A stretch of DNA of 64,000 nt from Amborella trichopoda (taxonomy: Eukaryota; Streptophyta; Magnoliopsida; Amborellales; Amborellaceae), in the NCBI RefSeq assembly GCF_000471905.2, contig NW_006498137.1, positions 297,626-361,625 on the forward strand, given 5' to 3'. A program made the position numbers and the translations under genes. This document shows positions 41,001 to 45,340 of this stretch, piece after piece; within the stretch, counting starts at the first letter, position 1; each line of letters starts with the position of its first letter. The notes under the pieces were generated by a model. The model saw only the letters and a list, made by a program, of their open reading frames with translations. It was not told the origin of the DNA and did no database searches.

Positions 41001-42327
41001 GTTTATGTGGCAAGGTAAAACTTATTTCAGTCGTGTTTGTTTCATTTCAGTCACATAAAAGTTCAAAATACACTTGCTTTACTGAGTTTGTAGTTTTACT
41101 CCGCCCTTTTTCCTTTGCTATGAAAGAGAGTTATCCCTACCTTGGCTTAATGATTAGCAGATGTGGGCTCCAGAACTGTTCTCGAATGCGGATAATGACT
41201 TACCCATAATGGTCTTCTTGGTCCGTCCAAGAAAAAGCATTAAGGGTTTGATTCCATTTTCTCACTTAGAAAAACTCCATGTGGTCATTTTCCAGTTATC
41301 TTTTGTATGTAGCTTTTTGAAGTTCATATGTATTATATCAGTTATTTCACAGAATATTGTCTTTATCAATTTCGAAATACTCCATATTTAAACCAACTTT
41401 TGTCGATTTCCAAGGTATTTCTTACTCTGAACTAGAGACCAAAACTTTCATGTGCAGGTGGTGTCATGGAAGCCCAGTGCATAGATATGGACTTTACGCG
41501 CTGCAATGGATTGTTGAGGTGAATGGGAATCCAACTCCTGACCTCCAAACCTTCGTGGATGTGACCAAGGTGTGCCCCCATTCTTTACAACCTGCCATAT
41601 TTTGTAATATCAACATGACTAGGTTTTGATTTGCAAGTGCACATATATGTGTCCGTGTGTGTGTGAGAGAGTGAGAGATTCCTCTCGTGTAGAGGTGTCA
41701 TTGATTTAACCCAGAGAGAGAGAGAGATTCCTCTCTGAGAGAGAGATTCCTCTCTGTAGGGGCACGTTGATTCAACCCAGATAACATCAGCACTTGTAGA
41801 AAGAGGGACCTATGTCAAACCAACCTGCTGCTTTCAAATTCCTCCATAAATTGCATGCTAAGATGGCAAAACACTCCTTTCAAATCTTGCATAACTTAGA
41901 AGATTGGACTAGGCTTTCTTACTTGATGTGCTTTCCGAAATGATCGCTACCTTTGACCTCTCTGTGTTGGTTAATGTTGCTCTTGAGCGAAGCCTTTGCA
42001 CGTTATACTACCCCTGGCCTGGTTTTCACAATACAGAAATTCTCTCTCTCTCCCGCCTCTCTCTCTCTCTCTCTATACACACACGTCTATGTACACAAAC
42101 TTATGGATTGTACGTATATCTATTAATTGTTCATAAATAATTGTTGACAGGGATTGGAGCATGGAGACTTTGTTAGGGTACGGACTGTCCACTTGAATGG
42201 GAAGCCACGTGTGTTGACTCTGAAGCAAGACTTGCATTACTGGCCCACTTGGGAGATACGATTTGATCCAGAGACAGCCACCTGGCGCCGCCAAACAATC
42301 AAAGGCTTAGATTGCAACGTCGCCTGA
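3045..42327 (+). CDS. DEG7: Protease Do-like 7 (Deg/HtrA family), 3' twenty exons
   Basis: This is an ATP-independent serine endopeptidase of the Deg/HtrA family. In Arabidopsis DEG7 has been linked to repair of photodamaged photosystem II in the chloroplast stroma (established knowledge, recalled). Twenty exons join in one frame to 931 residues plus stop. Numbering from the first whole codon, the catalytic Ser is residue 22 in GSSGSP, PDZ 1 spans about 107-183, a PDZ-like region about 211-275, a variable acidic linker about 300-445, a degenerate second protease half about 456-700, and PDZ-like repeats about 712-920. Arabidopsis DEG7 is about 1,100 residues, so the N-terminus and the catalytic His and Asp are upstream of the window. 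All introns are GT-AG and no exon carries a stop, so the gene is probably functional despite four very long, transposon-filled introns. The identity is near certain. The exon edges are inferred from splice consensus and family match. Confidence 0.95.
3082..4829 (+). other. DEG7: DEG7 intron, 1.75 kb
   Basis: The sequence is T-rich and non-coding. I see a TG dinucleotide repeat at about 4759-4782 and no recognisable transposon. Confidence 0.7.
4759..4782. repeat. (TG)12 microsatellite
   Basis: About twelve uninterrupted TG units lie 47 bases before the acceptor of the exon that carries the catalytic serine. Similar TG tracts near acceptors can influence splicing, but nothing in this sequence shows that here. 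Confidence 0.9.
4830..4955 (+). CDS. DEG7: DEG7 exon b, catalytic serine exon
   Basis: Forty-two codons encode [14 protein letters not shown] and then the conserved [16 protein letters not shown] stretch. The nucleophilic serine of the trypsin-like fold is the second Ser of GSSGSP, codon AGT at 4857-4859. The exon is in phase 0 at both ends and is followed by GTGAGT. Confidence 0.95.
5029..5073. repeat. (TA)n microsatellite
   Basis: More than twenty TA units run up to 36 bases from the assembly gap. Long TA runs are a usual cause of assembly breaks, so the repeat length may be wrong. Confidence 0.9.
5109..5259. other. Assembly gap (151 N)
   Basis: This is a run of 151 undetermined bases inside a DEG7 intron. 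Its true length is unknown. No exon appears to be lost, because the exons on either side join in frame and match consecutive parts of the family sequence. Confidence 0.95.
5693..5840. other. Five consecutive perfect hairpins
   Basis: Five perfect stem-loops follow one another. They are: 16 bp with a 7-base loop (5693-5708 with 5716-5731); 6 bp (5740-5745 with 5751-5756); 6 bp (5756-5761 with 5770-5775); 7 bp (5793-5799 with 5818-5824); and 9 bp with a 3-base loop (5820-5828 with 5832-5840). The GC content is much higher than in the flanking TATAGTA-like DNA. It is non-coding. It is probably part of a small foldback or MITE-like insertion, but I do not recognise the family. Confidence 0.75.
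5966..6087 (+). mobile_element. RTE LINE 3' tail, 5'-truncated, with 16-bp TSD
   Basis: About 120 bases match, in the opposite direction, the 3' end of the RTE element at 17263-18824 (shared GTAGCCGACCCCAAT-like core and a GATGATGATG tail). It is bounded by a perfect 16-bp direct repeat, TTTAGTATATGGTGTA, at 5950-5965 and 6088-6103. A short copy with a trinucleotide tail and a target duplication is typical of RTE-clade insertion by target-primed reverse transcription. Confidence 0.85.
6945..7050 (+). mobile_element. SINE-like A-tailed repeat, copy 1
   Basis: About 100 bases ending in an A-rich tail resemble 44090-44187. They share GGGTTTTCATAGCAC and CATCTCAARTTCC and a CTTMTC-A(n) end. Two dispersed A-tailed short copies suggest a SINE or a LINE 3' end. 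No clear RNA polymerase III boxes could be confirmed. Confidence 0.55.
7078..7159 (-). mobile_element. RTE LINE 3' tail on minus strand
   Basis: This short fragment carries the CATCATCATC tail and the TTTATCCCAATTATTTGGG core of the RTE family seen at 17263-18824. The direct repeat AGTAATT at 7071-7077 and 7160-7166 fits a target-site duplication. Confidence 0.75.
7707..7796 (+). CDS. DEG7: DEG7 exon c
   Basis: Thirty codons, VVRALTYLQ to IPRGTLQ, complete the first protease domain and lead into the first PDZ region. The exon is in phase 0 at both ends, with TTTACAG before it and GTTTGT after it. Confidence 0.93.
7797..8280 (+). other. DEG7: DEG7 intron, 0.48 kb
   Basis: This is AT-rich non-coding sequence in which I see no repeat family. 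Confidence 0.7.
8281..8346 (+). CDS. DEG7: DEG7 exon d
   Basis: Twenty-two codons beginning [16 protein letters not shown] form the start of the first PDZ region. The leading ATG is internal to the protein, not a start codon. The exon is in phase 0 at both ends. Confidence 0.93.
8570..8626 (+). CDS. DEG7: DEG7 exon e
   Basis: Nineteen codons, [19 protein letters not shown], contain the GML-V strand of the first PDZ domain, which forms its carboxylate-binding edge in this family. The donor is GTGAGT. Confidence 0.93.
8747..8812 (+). CDS. DEG7: DEG7 exon f
   Basis: Twenty-two codons encode [22 protein letters not shown]. The [12 protein letters not shown] stretch is the hallmark core of an HtrA-type PDZ domain. 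Confidence 0.94.
8813..9564 (+). other. DEG7: DEG7 intron, 0.75 kb
   Basis: This is non-coding sequence with A, CT and GT simple tracts (about 9180-9270). No transposon was recognised. Confidence 0.7.
9565..9672 (+). CDS. DEG7: DEG7 exon g
   Basis: Thirty-six codons, [14 protein letters not shown] onward through IERGGSP, form the last helix and strand of the first PDZ domain. The donor is GTAAGT. Confidence 0.93.
9833..9913 (+). CDS. DEG7: DEG7 exon h
   Basis: Twenty-seven codons, [14 protein letters not shown] to SYQQ, are a strongly conserved DEG7 connector between PDZ regions. The exon is in phase 0 and is followed by GTTAGT and then a 4.6-kb intron. Confidence 0.94.
11030..11335. repeat. 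Tandem repeat, about three units near 105 bp
   Basis: Phrases such as CAGCTAGACGGGCA, AACTAGTCCGGCACAA and GGCTAAACTACTCG recur at about 11060, 11165 and 11270. This is an internal repeat of the presumed LTR. Confidence 0.75.
11425..12020. repeat. Tandem repeat, eleven units of about 55 bp
   Basis: The unit contains CTCGGCATTTGCACTG, CCGTGCGCAACAGACA and a GAGAGAAGA spacer, and occurs about eleven times. Open frames through this region simply repeat AVRN- or RAQQT-like peptides and are not genes. Confidence 0.9.
12026..12232. repeat. GAAA/GAAG purine tract
   Basis: About 200 bases on the + strand are almost purely A and G, with GAAAGAAGAAAGAG-type units. On the minus strand this is a pyrimidine leader just downstream of the presumed LTR promoter, a common arrangement in plant LTRs. 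Confidence 0.9.
12321..12370 (-). promoter_or_regulatory. Presumed LTR TATA box and poly(A) signal
   Basis: On the minus strand TATATAAA (12370-12363) is followed about 40 bases later by AATAAA (12326-12321). The close pairing of the two signals is typical of an LTR R region. Activity is not shown. Confidence 0.45.
14471..14520 (+). CDS. DEG7: DEG7 exon i (50 bases)
   Basis: The exon encodes [16 protein letters not shown] and two bases of the next Gly codon, matching the conserved second PDZ-like region. This small exon lies between introns of 4.6 and 11.1 kb, so its recognition depends on strong splice sites (AACAG before it, GTATGT after it). Confidence 0.93.
14890..15487 (-). mobile_element. 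LTR (solo or 3'), minus strand
   Basis: On the minus strand this begins TGTTGGTT just after a purine tract (GTGGGAAA, the usual polypurine tract form) and ends in ATAGTAATCA, so it has TG...CA ends. It carries TATAAATA (complement of 15133-15140) followed by a GA/CT-rich leader and a CCCTAGAAACTC-like region. About 470 bases upstream on the same strand is TTGGTACCAGA (complement near 15950-15962), a weak match to the initiator-Met primer-binding site. This suggests a short non-autonomous element, but the 5' LTR is not recognisable. Confidence 0.55.
15133..15140 (-). promoter_or_regulatory. TATA box of the minus-strand LTR
   Basis: TATAAATA on the minus strand is followed by GAGGGGAGGACAAGAG, a typical promoter and leader layout of a plant LTR. 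The assignment rests on the motif only. Confidence 0.45.
15488..16590. other. Unassigned intron sequence
   Basis: The first ~470 bases are likely the interior of the short LTR element. The remainder is non-coding, with a trinucleotide-like CAACAACG/AATAGTAATAG stretch near 16205-16255, and I recognise nothing else. Confidence 0.5.
16780..17262. repeat. AT-rich minisatellite, left part
   Basis: Units of about 80-110 bases contain GAAAATGCTTTTTGCATGTA, AATTATTAATTTATTGGTAA and AAATAGTATTAATTCG. The array resumes at 18825 beyond the LINE. Confidence 0.85.
17263..18824 (-). mobile_element. RTE-clade LINE, 5'-truncated, reverse transcriptase remnant
   Basis: Minus-strand frames encode [17 protein letters not shown] (RT fingers, about 18640-18690), a [10 protein letters not shown] stretch, and [10 protein letters not shown] with the catalytic FADD motif (about 18020-18060). 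The + strand left end reads GTCATCATCATAGCTTTTAC, the complement of the trinucleotide-tailed 3' end. AACAGT at 17257-17262 and 18825-18830 is a short target duplication, and the minisatellite continues across the deleted element. Frame breaks make it a pseudogene. Two or three other 3' tails of this family lie at 5966, 7078 and perhaps 44461. Confidence 0.9.
18825..19145. repeat. AT-rich minisatellite, right part
   Basis: This continues the array at 16780-17262 with the same TTAATTTATTGGTAAACCAA and ATAGTATTAATTC phrases, about four units. Confidence 0.85.
19277..19660. other. Unassigned intron sequence
   Basis: This is non-coding sequence between two elements. No repeat or gene was recognised. 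Confidence 0.5.
19660..20760 (-). mobile_element. L1-type LINE reverse transcriptase pseudogene
   Basis: On the minus strand, in several frames, I can read [12 protein letters not shown] (RT motif A, near 20730-20690), then [16 protein letters not shown]-like and MECFNKI phrases. Next come [11 protein letters not shown] (the catalytic YIDD box, near 20440) and [16 protein letters not shown] with the following [11 protein letters not shown] region. This is the order expected for the L1 RT core and thumb. Stops and frameshifts are frequent. Both ends are truncated. Confidence 0.85.
20831..22980 (+). mobile_element. ~2.2-kb dispersed unit, copy X1 (LTR-like)
   Basis: This region is collinear with 50449-52700. 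Shared landmarks in order are TGTGGC-TTTAAAG at the left edge, GTTGAGGTCGG/GATGAGGTCGG, CCAATCATGAGC, a GTGGATCATGGTYC region, CACATGTGGGG with GGGTGGCACRCCCC, and a late CTCTCTC-rich stretch. The TG start and pyrimidine-rich end resemble a long LTR, but no terminal CA or target duplication was established. A MITE lies inside it. Confidence 0.5.
21773..22217 (-). mobile_element. MITE family A, copy 1, with 9-bp TSD
   Basis: The ends are GGGTGTGGTTTCTATAAGG on the left and the complement of GGAAAAATTTTATACAAGG on the right, each followed inward by a self-complementary GGTTGCAACC. A perfect 9-base direct repeat, TTAAAAGAT, flanks it at 21764-21772 and 22218-22226. A 9-bp duplication points to the Mutator superfamily. 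It is inverted relative to the other copies and contains an extra ~50-base internal duplication (AAATCAAGTAGATCTATAAA twice), giving 445 bp. Confidence 0.85.
22981..24780. other. Unassigned intron sequence with one TATA-like region
   Basis: GCTATATAAGCCCC at 23871-23884 is preceded by GC-rich sequence and followed by a transcript-leader-like stretch, so an LTR is possible. No LTR ends, primer-binding site or coding domain were found. Confidence 0.35.
24787..24935. repeat. Tandem duplication, about 90-bp period
   Basis: TTTTCAATTGTTAGT, CCAAGAAGATG and GATGTTATCAYTTGGATAT occur in the same order at 24789-24842 and 24880-24933. Confidence 0.8.
25623..25788 (+). CDS. DEG7: DEG7 exon j
   Basis: One base completes the Gly codon split by the 11.1-kb intron. 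The exon then encodes [16 protein letters not shown] and ends SHVDRHRNK. It belongs to the second PDZ-like region and includes the conserved [11 protein letters not shown]. The donor GTATTT lies in a tandem duplication. Confidence 0.94.
25789..25982 (+). repeat. 97-bp tandem duplication starting at a 5' splice site
   Basis: The sequence GTATTTGATCCTATGATCT begins at 25789, exactly at the exon/intron boundary, and again at 25886. The two 97-base units are almost identical up to about 25980. The intron therefore has a second copy of its own donor, preceded by TTTG rather than the exonic ACAAG. Confidence 0.9.
25983..26625 (+). other. DEG7: DEG7 intron remainder
   Basis: This is non-coding sequence in which I recognise no repeat or transposon. 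Confidence 0.6.
26626..27144 (+). CDS. DEG7: DEG7 exon k (519 bases, linker)
   Basis: The exon has 173 codons. It opens with [14 protein letters not shown], the conserved end of the second PDZ-like region, and closes with [10 protein letters not shown]. The middle (about residues 45-150 of the exon) is the low-conservation Ser/Asp/Glu/Thr-rich linker between the two halves of the protein. It holds a basic cluster, KRGDTKRRR (26938-26964), that resembles a monopartite nuclear localisation signal. That may be incidental in a protein reported to be plastidial. Confidence 0.93.
27190..28600 (-). mobile_element. Internally deleted gypsy-like element
   Basis: On the minus strand a gag-like start is followed by a coiled-coil-prone stretch, [18 protein letters not shown], and an acidic [10 protein letters not shown] segment (about 28300-28150). 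Further along the same strand AACTTGAGGATGAGTTTTCT and then CCAGGAGAGAATGATG (near 27645-27605) match the phrase that in many plant gypsy elements sits between the pol stop and the 3' LTR. AAGTATAATTTTTCC flanks both sides (27588-27602 and 28576-28590), as LTR edges would. The whole of pol between them is missing. LTR ends are not resolved. Confidence 0.5.
28604..28757. repeat. Three tandem units of about 51 bp
   Basis: Each unit contains CATCCTATAAATGCTAGGAA (or a near copy) and TTTCTTATTAAACTCAG. Unit starts are near 28604, 28656 and 28706. Confidence 0.9.
29437..29619 (+). CDS. DEG7: DEG7 exon l, degenerate protease half begins
   Basis: Sixty-one codons, [19 protein letters not shown] to [10 protein letters not shown], align in layout with the N-terminal barrel of an HtrA protease. 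The usual NRHVV-type catalytic histidine is absent; the stretch reads [10 protein letters not shown]. The TTGCAG acceptor at 29431-29436 was chosen because it continues the family sequence directly. Confidence 0.93.
29707..29812 (+). CDS. DEG7: DEG7 exon m
   Basis: Thirty-five codons, [19 protein letters not shown] to AAELLP, plus one base of a split Glu codon. [10 protein letters not shown] is where active family members carry HDFA-type sequence with the catalytic Asp; here the position is Asn. The 8.7-kb intron follows a GTATGT donor. Confidence 0.93.
30313..30646 (+). mobile_element. MITE family A, copy 2
   Basis: The left end GGAAAAAGTTTACATTAGG and right end GGTTGCAACCTTATGCAAAC followed by CACACCC match the family's termini, and the interior shares the TTCAAGTCCTAAAAATAGTA and ATATGAAGGTGCATCTTA stretches. 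It is 334 bp, shorter than the other copies. No intact 9-bp duplication is visible. Confidence 0.75.
31048..31689 (+). repeat. Copia element 5' LTR
   Basis: This 642-base repeat runs from TGTTACATTTG to CCCAAACA. It has GA-rich U5-like stretches and pairs with 35788-36425. By eye, roughly one base in twelve differs over the first half. Confidence 0.93.
31692..31703 (+). other. Primer-binding site
   Basis: TGGTATCAAAGC lies two bases after the 5' LTR and matches the usual plant initiator-Met primer-binding site at eleven of twelve positions. Confidence 0.9.
31784..32530 (+). pseudogene. Copia gag, broken by stops
   Basis: The frame starts [19 protein letters not shown], the gag N-terminal region, and runs to a TGA at 32168-32170. 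The same frame resumes beyond it, and another in-frame stop follows near 32326. A CCHC zinc knuckle, [14 protein letters not shown], lies at 32485-32526. The first stop looks like a single-base change in an otherwise continuous frame. Confidence 0.85.
32640..33847 (+). pseudogene. Copia protease and integrase, broken
   Basis: The protease motif reads [11 protein letters not shown], with Asn where active copies have the catalytic Asp (DSGA). Integrase follows: the [12 protein letters not shown] pre-integrase motif, then SDVCGPV with the first catalytic Asp, then LQTDIGGEY with the second. A TAA at 33491-33493 interrupts the PGTPQ-N region before the catalytic Glu, and a later stop at about 33845 ends the frame. 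Confidence 0.85.
33921..35580 (+). pseudogene. Copia reverse transcriptase and RNase H, broken
   Basis: A stop and frame change near 34325-34367 separates [10 protein letters not shown] from [13 protein letters not shown] then shows [10 protein letters not shown] (catalytic Asp) and [12 protein letters not shown]. The catalytic box reads [10 protein letters not shown] where YVDD is usual. A further break lies at 35045-35200. RNase H shows [20 protein letters not shown] and SSTEAEYVA. The frame ends at 35580. Confidence 0.85.
35788..36425 (+). repeat. Copia element 3' LTR
   Basis: This 638-base repeat begins TGTTACATGTG directly after the polypurine tract GTGGGAGAT and ends CCCAACA. GAAAG follows, matching the base run before the 5' LTR. 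Confidence 0.93.
36790..37200. repeat. GGGATC / GATCCC palindromic motif cluster
   Basis: Motifs such as GGGATCAAGATCCC, GGGATCTCG and ATCGATCCC recur many times. They share vocabulary with the hexamer array that follows and with 5480-5510 and 6330-6450. Confidence 0.7.
37265..37336. repeat. GATCCC hexamer array, twelve units
   Basis: Twelve consecutive hexamers of the form GATCYY (GATCCC, GATCCT or GATCTC) form a 72-base minisatellite. Open frames across it (IPIPIP or GSGSGS) are artefacts of the repeat. Confidence 0.93.
38467..38637 (+). CDS. DEG7: DEG7 exon n
   Basis: Two bases complete the Glu codon split by the 8.7-kb intron. The exon then encodes [20 protein letters not shown] and later [21 protein letters not shown]. 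This region of the degenerate protease half is highly conserved in DEG7. The donor GTCTGT is weaker than its neighbours. Confidence 0.93.
38751..38830 (+). CDS. DEG7: DEG7 exon o, degenerate active-site region
   Basis: The exon encodes [20 protein letters not shown] and ends SFSTQ. It is laid out like the [17 protein letters not shown] active-site segment of the first half, but the catalytic Ser position is not conserved (GSTFSG in place of GSSGSP). This supports the second half being a pseudoprotease. Confidence 0.92.
38904..39131 (+). CDS. DEG7: DEG7 exon p
   Basis: Seventy-six codons include [19 protein letters not shown] and [19 protein letters not shown], the end of the degenerate protease half. 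The donor is GTATGT. Confidence 0.94.
39132..40144 (+). other. DEG7: DEG7 intron, 1.0 kb
   Basis: This is non-coding sequence in which I see nothing beyond ordinary AT-rich intron. Confidence 0.7.
40145..40360 (+). CDS. DEG7: DEG7 exon q, PDZ region
   Basis: Seventy-two codons include [20 protein letters not shown] and [17 protein letters not shown]. The GD-LLAI core marks a PDZ domain. The exon is in phase 0 at both ends. Confidence 0.94.
40361..40856 (+). other. DEG7: DEG7 intron, 0.5 kb
   Basis: This is non-coding. CATCTGAATGTACAG-like and TCTCTATGTACAG phrases echo parts of the preceding intron (about 39740-39845), suggesting an old local duplication. Confidence 0.5.
40857..41014 (+). 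CDS. DEG7: DEG7 exon r
   Basis: The exon encodes [20 protein letters not shown], then [19 protein letters not shown] and EEGHGVYVA, with two bases of a split Arg codon. It is a conserved C-terminal PDZ-like repeat. Confidence 0.94.
41015..41457 (+). other. DEG7: DEG7 intron, 0.44 kb
   Basis: This is non-coding sequence with no repeat recognised. Confidence 0.7.
41458..41569 (+). CDS. DEG7: DEG7 exon s
   Basis: One base completes Arg. The exon then encodes [20 protein letters not shown] and [17 protein letters not shown], the last PDZ-like core (IVEVNG). Confidence 0.94.
41570..42150 (+). other. DEG7: DEG7 last intron, 0.58 kb
   Basis: This contains short GA tracts (about 41664-41752, with AGAGATTCCTCTC repeated three times) and a CT tract at about 42040-42075. 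Otherwise it is unremarkable. Confidence 0.7.
42151..42327 (+). CDS. DEG7: DEG7 last exon
   Basis: Fifty-eight codons, [20 protein letters not shown] through [18 protein letters not shown], end with TGA at 42325-42327. The last ~10 residues after TWRR are variable in the family. Confidence 0.94.
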   Translation, partial: GLEHGDFVRVRTVHLNGKPRVLTLKQDLHYWPTWEIRFDPETATWRRQTIKGLDCNVA

Positions 42328-42670
42328 TTTGGACCACGCATTCAATACATCCATACCAAAGCTTCCCTCACCTCAGGAATCCAAGGATGTAACAGTTATT
42401 GGTCGACCAACTTTGATACCCTTAGTGCTAACCAAGAGCCTCTAGTTCAACCTTGGTCCTTCGGAATCAAGGTGTACAAGTAATTTGGCATATGGGACGA
42501 AGCCCGATAGGATTGTTAAGTGTTGACAACCAGCACCTTGAAAAAGGCCCGAGTCCCCCCCTATGTTTTTTTTTTTTTCAACGACGATTATGATGATATA
42601 ATTGAGTCAAAAGAATACCCTAATTAATTAAACCCCATCATTAAAATAAAGGAACTTGGAGGACCAAAAT
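42328..42670 (+). other. DEG7: Putative DEG7 3' UTR with poly(A) signal
   Basis: This is non-coding sequence after the stop. AATAAA at 42645-42650 is the best candidate poly(A) signal. The true cleavage site cannot be seen. Confidence 0.45.
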
Positions 42671-42949
42671 TTGAGCGAGAAAGCTTATTGCATTGCCATC
42701 AACTTCCATGGATATAGTTGATTTTTTTTATTGCTTCCTTTTGTAAAGAGTGTTGCATGTTAATCGTGAAGAGAGCTGATAATTTTAGCACAATTTAAAT
42801 AACAAAATGCAGCTACGCGTACATTTCATGCGTACATCGGGACAAAGATTTCATTACCGAGTCATCGCTTGTTTTAGAGAGAGGAAACTCTTTTTTGGAG
42901 TATGGAGCATGAAAATTTACGTGAAGTATTACGTAAAACAAGCTGAATT

Positions 42950-44077
42950 TTCGACGATGACTCGGTGCATTGGGGACAAAAACTTTGAAAACAGAGCGGA
43001 AACTGATGGTACTTTTTCTGTTAAATCTTGTTATAGGTTCGTTTTTCATGATAGATGAAGTTGTTCTCTATTCCTTGTGGCTAAAAATTTTGTTATAGGC
43101 TCTTTTTTTATGATAGATGGAGATGGTTTCTACGCCGTGTGGTTAAAATCTGGAAGTGGTATATTCCTAATCAAAAGGGGTAAAGTGTTTTCCAACATTT
43201 GTCTGAAGTGTAAACTTGAAGAGAATGGGAATCATTTCTTTCTTCATTGCAATGTTGCATTTAGAATCTGGTACTGGTTGTTTGGTTTATGAGGGTTCCG
43301 CATTTCTCTTCCATGGTTGGCAATGGATATTGTTTCACAGTTTTCTTTTTACCAATTGCTTTTTGGAGGTTCTTTGGTCTGGTGCATTGCTCGCGGTGCG
43401 ATGCTTTGGGAAATTTGAAAGGAAAGGAATAGACGTACTTTTGACGATATTAGCCTTTCGTTTGACCGGTTGTTAGACAACATTAAGATCTCCATTTGGC
43501 ATTGGTACTTGGTAACTAAAGATGGTTGGGGCCTTTCTCACGTGGATGTCATGGTTAATTTGCAAAATATGTTTCTTATGGGAAACGTAAAGATGTGACC
43601 TTGTTGCTTCTGGACTCCACCAAACTTAATTTTGATAGAACTTGTCTTGGCAGCCTTGGTTTGGCTGGCATAGGAGTTGCCTTATGTAATGGTTTGGGTG
43701 AGATTGCCTTTTCCTACGTGGGCATTCTTGGTTCAACTACGGCGAATCATGCTGAGCTAGCTTCTTTATTGCAAGGACGTAAACTCATTATCACAAAAAA
43801 TTTGGCTCATTGTTGTATTTGTAAAGGATATTATTTAAATGTTATTAGTTGATGTAAAAAGGAGTCGCGCACCTCGTGGTTACTTCAGTCTCTATGGCTA
43901 GAAATTATGGGTTCTGCTGTTCTTTTTTCTGTTTCTTTCTCTCATGTTTATCGTGAAGCCAATGATGTCGCTGACTTCTTTGCTAAAAGTGGGGTTTTTT
44001 TGCCGTCTTTGTTAGTGCCCACTAATTTCCTTTTAGTAATTCTTATTAATAAAGCTTGGAACCTTTATCAAAAAAAG
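42950..44077 (+). mobile_element. L1-type LINE 3' end: zinc knuckle and RNase H
   Basis: In broken frames I can read an RT-associated zinc-binding region (GTFSVKSCYRFVF near 43010-43050, then CLKCKLEENGNHFFLHC at 43202-43252). It is followed by an RNase H domain: KLNFDRTCLGSLGLAGIGV near 43603, an NHAELASLLQG helix, and HVYREANDVADFFAKSG near 43947. The element ends AACCTTTATCAAAAAAA at about 44060-44076. It is a degenerate copy with several frameshifts and lies just after the DEG7 3' end in the same orientation. Confidence 0.85.
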
Positions 44078-44089
44078 AACTGAGTAAGG

Positions 44090-44187
44090 GTTTAGGAATT
44101 GGGCTTCGGTATAGACGGTAGATGCTAGGTTTTCATAGCACAACATCTCAAGTTCCATCCATATGTAACTTTATCAAAAAAAAACAA
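44090..44187 (+). mobile_element. SINE-like A-tailed repeat, copy 2
   Basis: This resembles 6945-7050 over about 95 bases and ends CTTTATC followed by A's, the same tail as the LINE directly upstream (44066-44076). A shared tail would suit a SINE mobilised by this LINE, or a partial LINE tail duplication. Confidence 0.55.
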
Positions 44188-44254
44188 AATTGGGTAAGGG
44201 TTTGGAAAGAAGGTTAAAAAAAATTGGGTAAGGGTTTGGAAAGAAGGTGGTGTT
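44186..44254. repeat. 34-bp tandem duplication
   Basis: AAATTGGGTAAGGGTTTGGA and AAGAAGGT are repeated head to tail. Confidence 0.85.
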
Positions 44255-44320
44255 GGAGTTTGAAGGGCTGATAGTTGATTCTCACCCAATTTCACCTATC
44301 CTTTATCTTGACCATCGTGG

Positions 44321-44425
44321 CATTGAGAAACAAGTATTATTATTTGTTCTAGTTTTTCGAATACCACCGTGGAATGGAGAAACAACTATTATTTGTTTTA
44401 GTTTCTCGAGTATAAAAAATCATTG
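44321..44425. repeat. 52-bp tandem duplication
   Basis: CCATCGTGGCATTGAGAAAC with ATTATTTGTTCTAGTTTTTC is followed by a diverged copy starting CCACCGTGGAATGGAGAAAC. Confidence 0.85.
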
Positions 44426-44460
44426 AAACTCCAATATTTAATTCTAAATCTTATTAAAGA

Positions 44461-44515
44461 TCATCATCATCAAACTTTTTTCTCAATTATTTGAGTTCGG
44501 GTAGGTGCTAGAAAT
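44461..44515 (-). mobile_element. RTE LINE 3' tail fragment (possible)
   Basis: A CATCATCATCA tail is followed by TTTTTTCTCAATTATTTGAG and a GGGTAGGTGCTA stretch, a diverged version of the RTE 3' end. It is short and lacks a clear target duplication. Confidence 0.45.
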
Positions 44516-45340
44516 CCTAAAAGTAAAATTCACCCACGTCAAATTCCCCAATTCCAGGTTTCAATTCGCCATGTTGTCGATCTTCTCAGCAATTAGCACA
44601 AACCCCATCACCATTTCTCACCTTGTCCCCCACTATCAAACGCAGTAAACGTTATCCAGTTCACCGTTTAGAATGTCCAAACCCTAGAATCACTACAAGT
44701 TTTCCTAGTTTCTACAATGTCTAGAACGCCAGTCACTAATACCACTGCTAAGCCCTGGAACAGCGCTCAACTCACCATTCCTACTGTCTGAGCCCTAGAA
44801 ACAATACGAACCTCTTTTTTTTGTACGGTAGAAACAATACCAAACTCATCATCCCACCTATGAAACCCTAGAAGAGACAGAGACCCAAATTCAGCTTTAA
44901 GGGACCCGGTTTTTATGAGTCCCGGACTCATACCAGTTTGGGCTCCCTTGAACATCTATTATTTGTATCGATCTTGGATTCAAATTTGCAGTGATCTATG
45001 ATCCACACTTGATAATCATAAATATAAAAAATAAATATAATAAAATAAAATTTTGAAACATTTTTATTAGAATATTTTCCTATCCATCGGATAGGAATAT
45101 TTAGTTGTAGATGTTCATATTAAAATTGGACATTTGTGATTTTGCGGGCCAATGAGTCCACTGACTCACAAAACATATATTTTTTTTTAATAGGAATAGA
45201 GGCAAATTGGTCATTTTTCCCTCTGAAAAATACACGTTTGGGGCGGCCTAGAATCTTAATTTCAGATTTTTCAACATCTAAAAATTAGAAAAAACCTTAA
45301 TTTCGGATCTTCAGATTTTGAATATATGATACTTAAAAAG
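44516..45340. other. Unassigned intergenic sequence
   Basis: This contains several AACCCTAGAA-type phrases (about 44680-44880) and short inverted GAGTCCCGGACTC (44918-44930). No gene or transposon was recognised. Confidence 0.5.
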
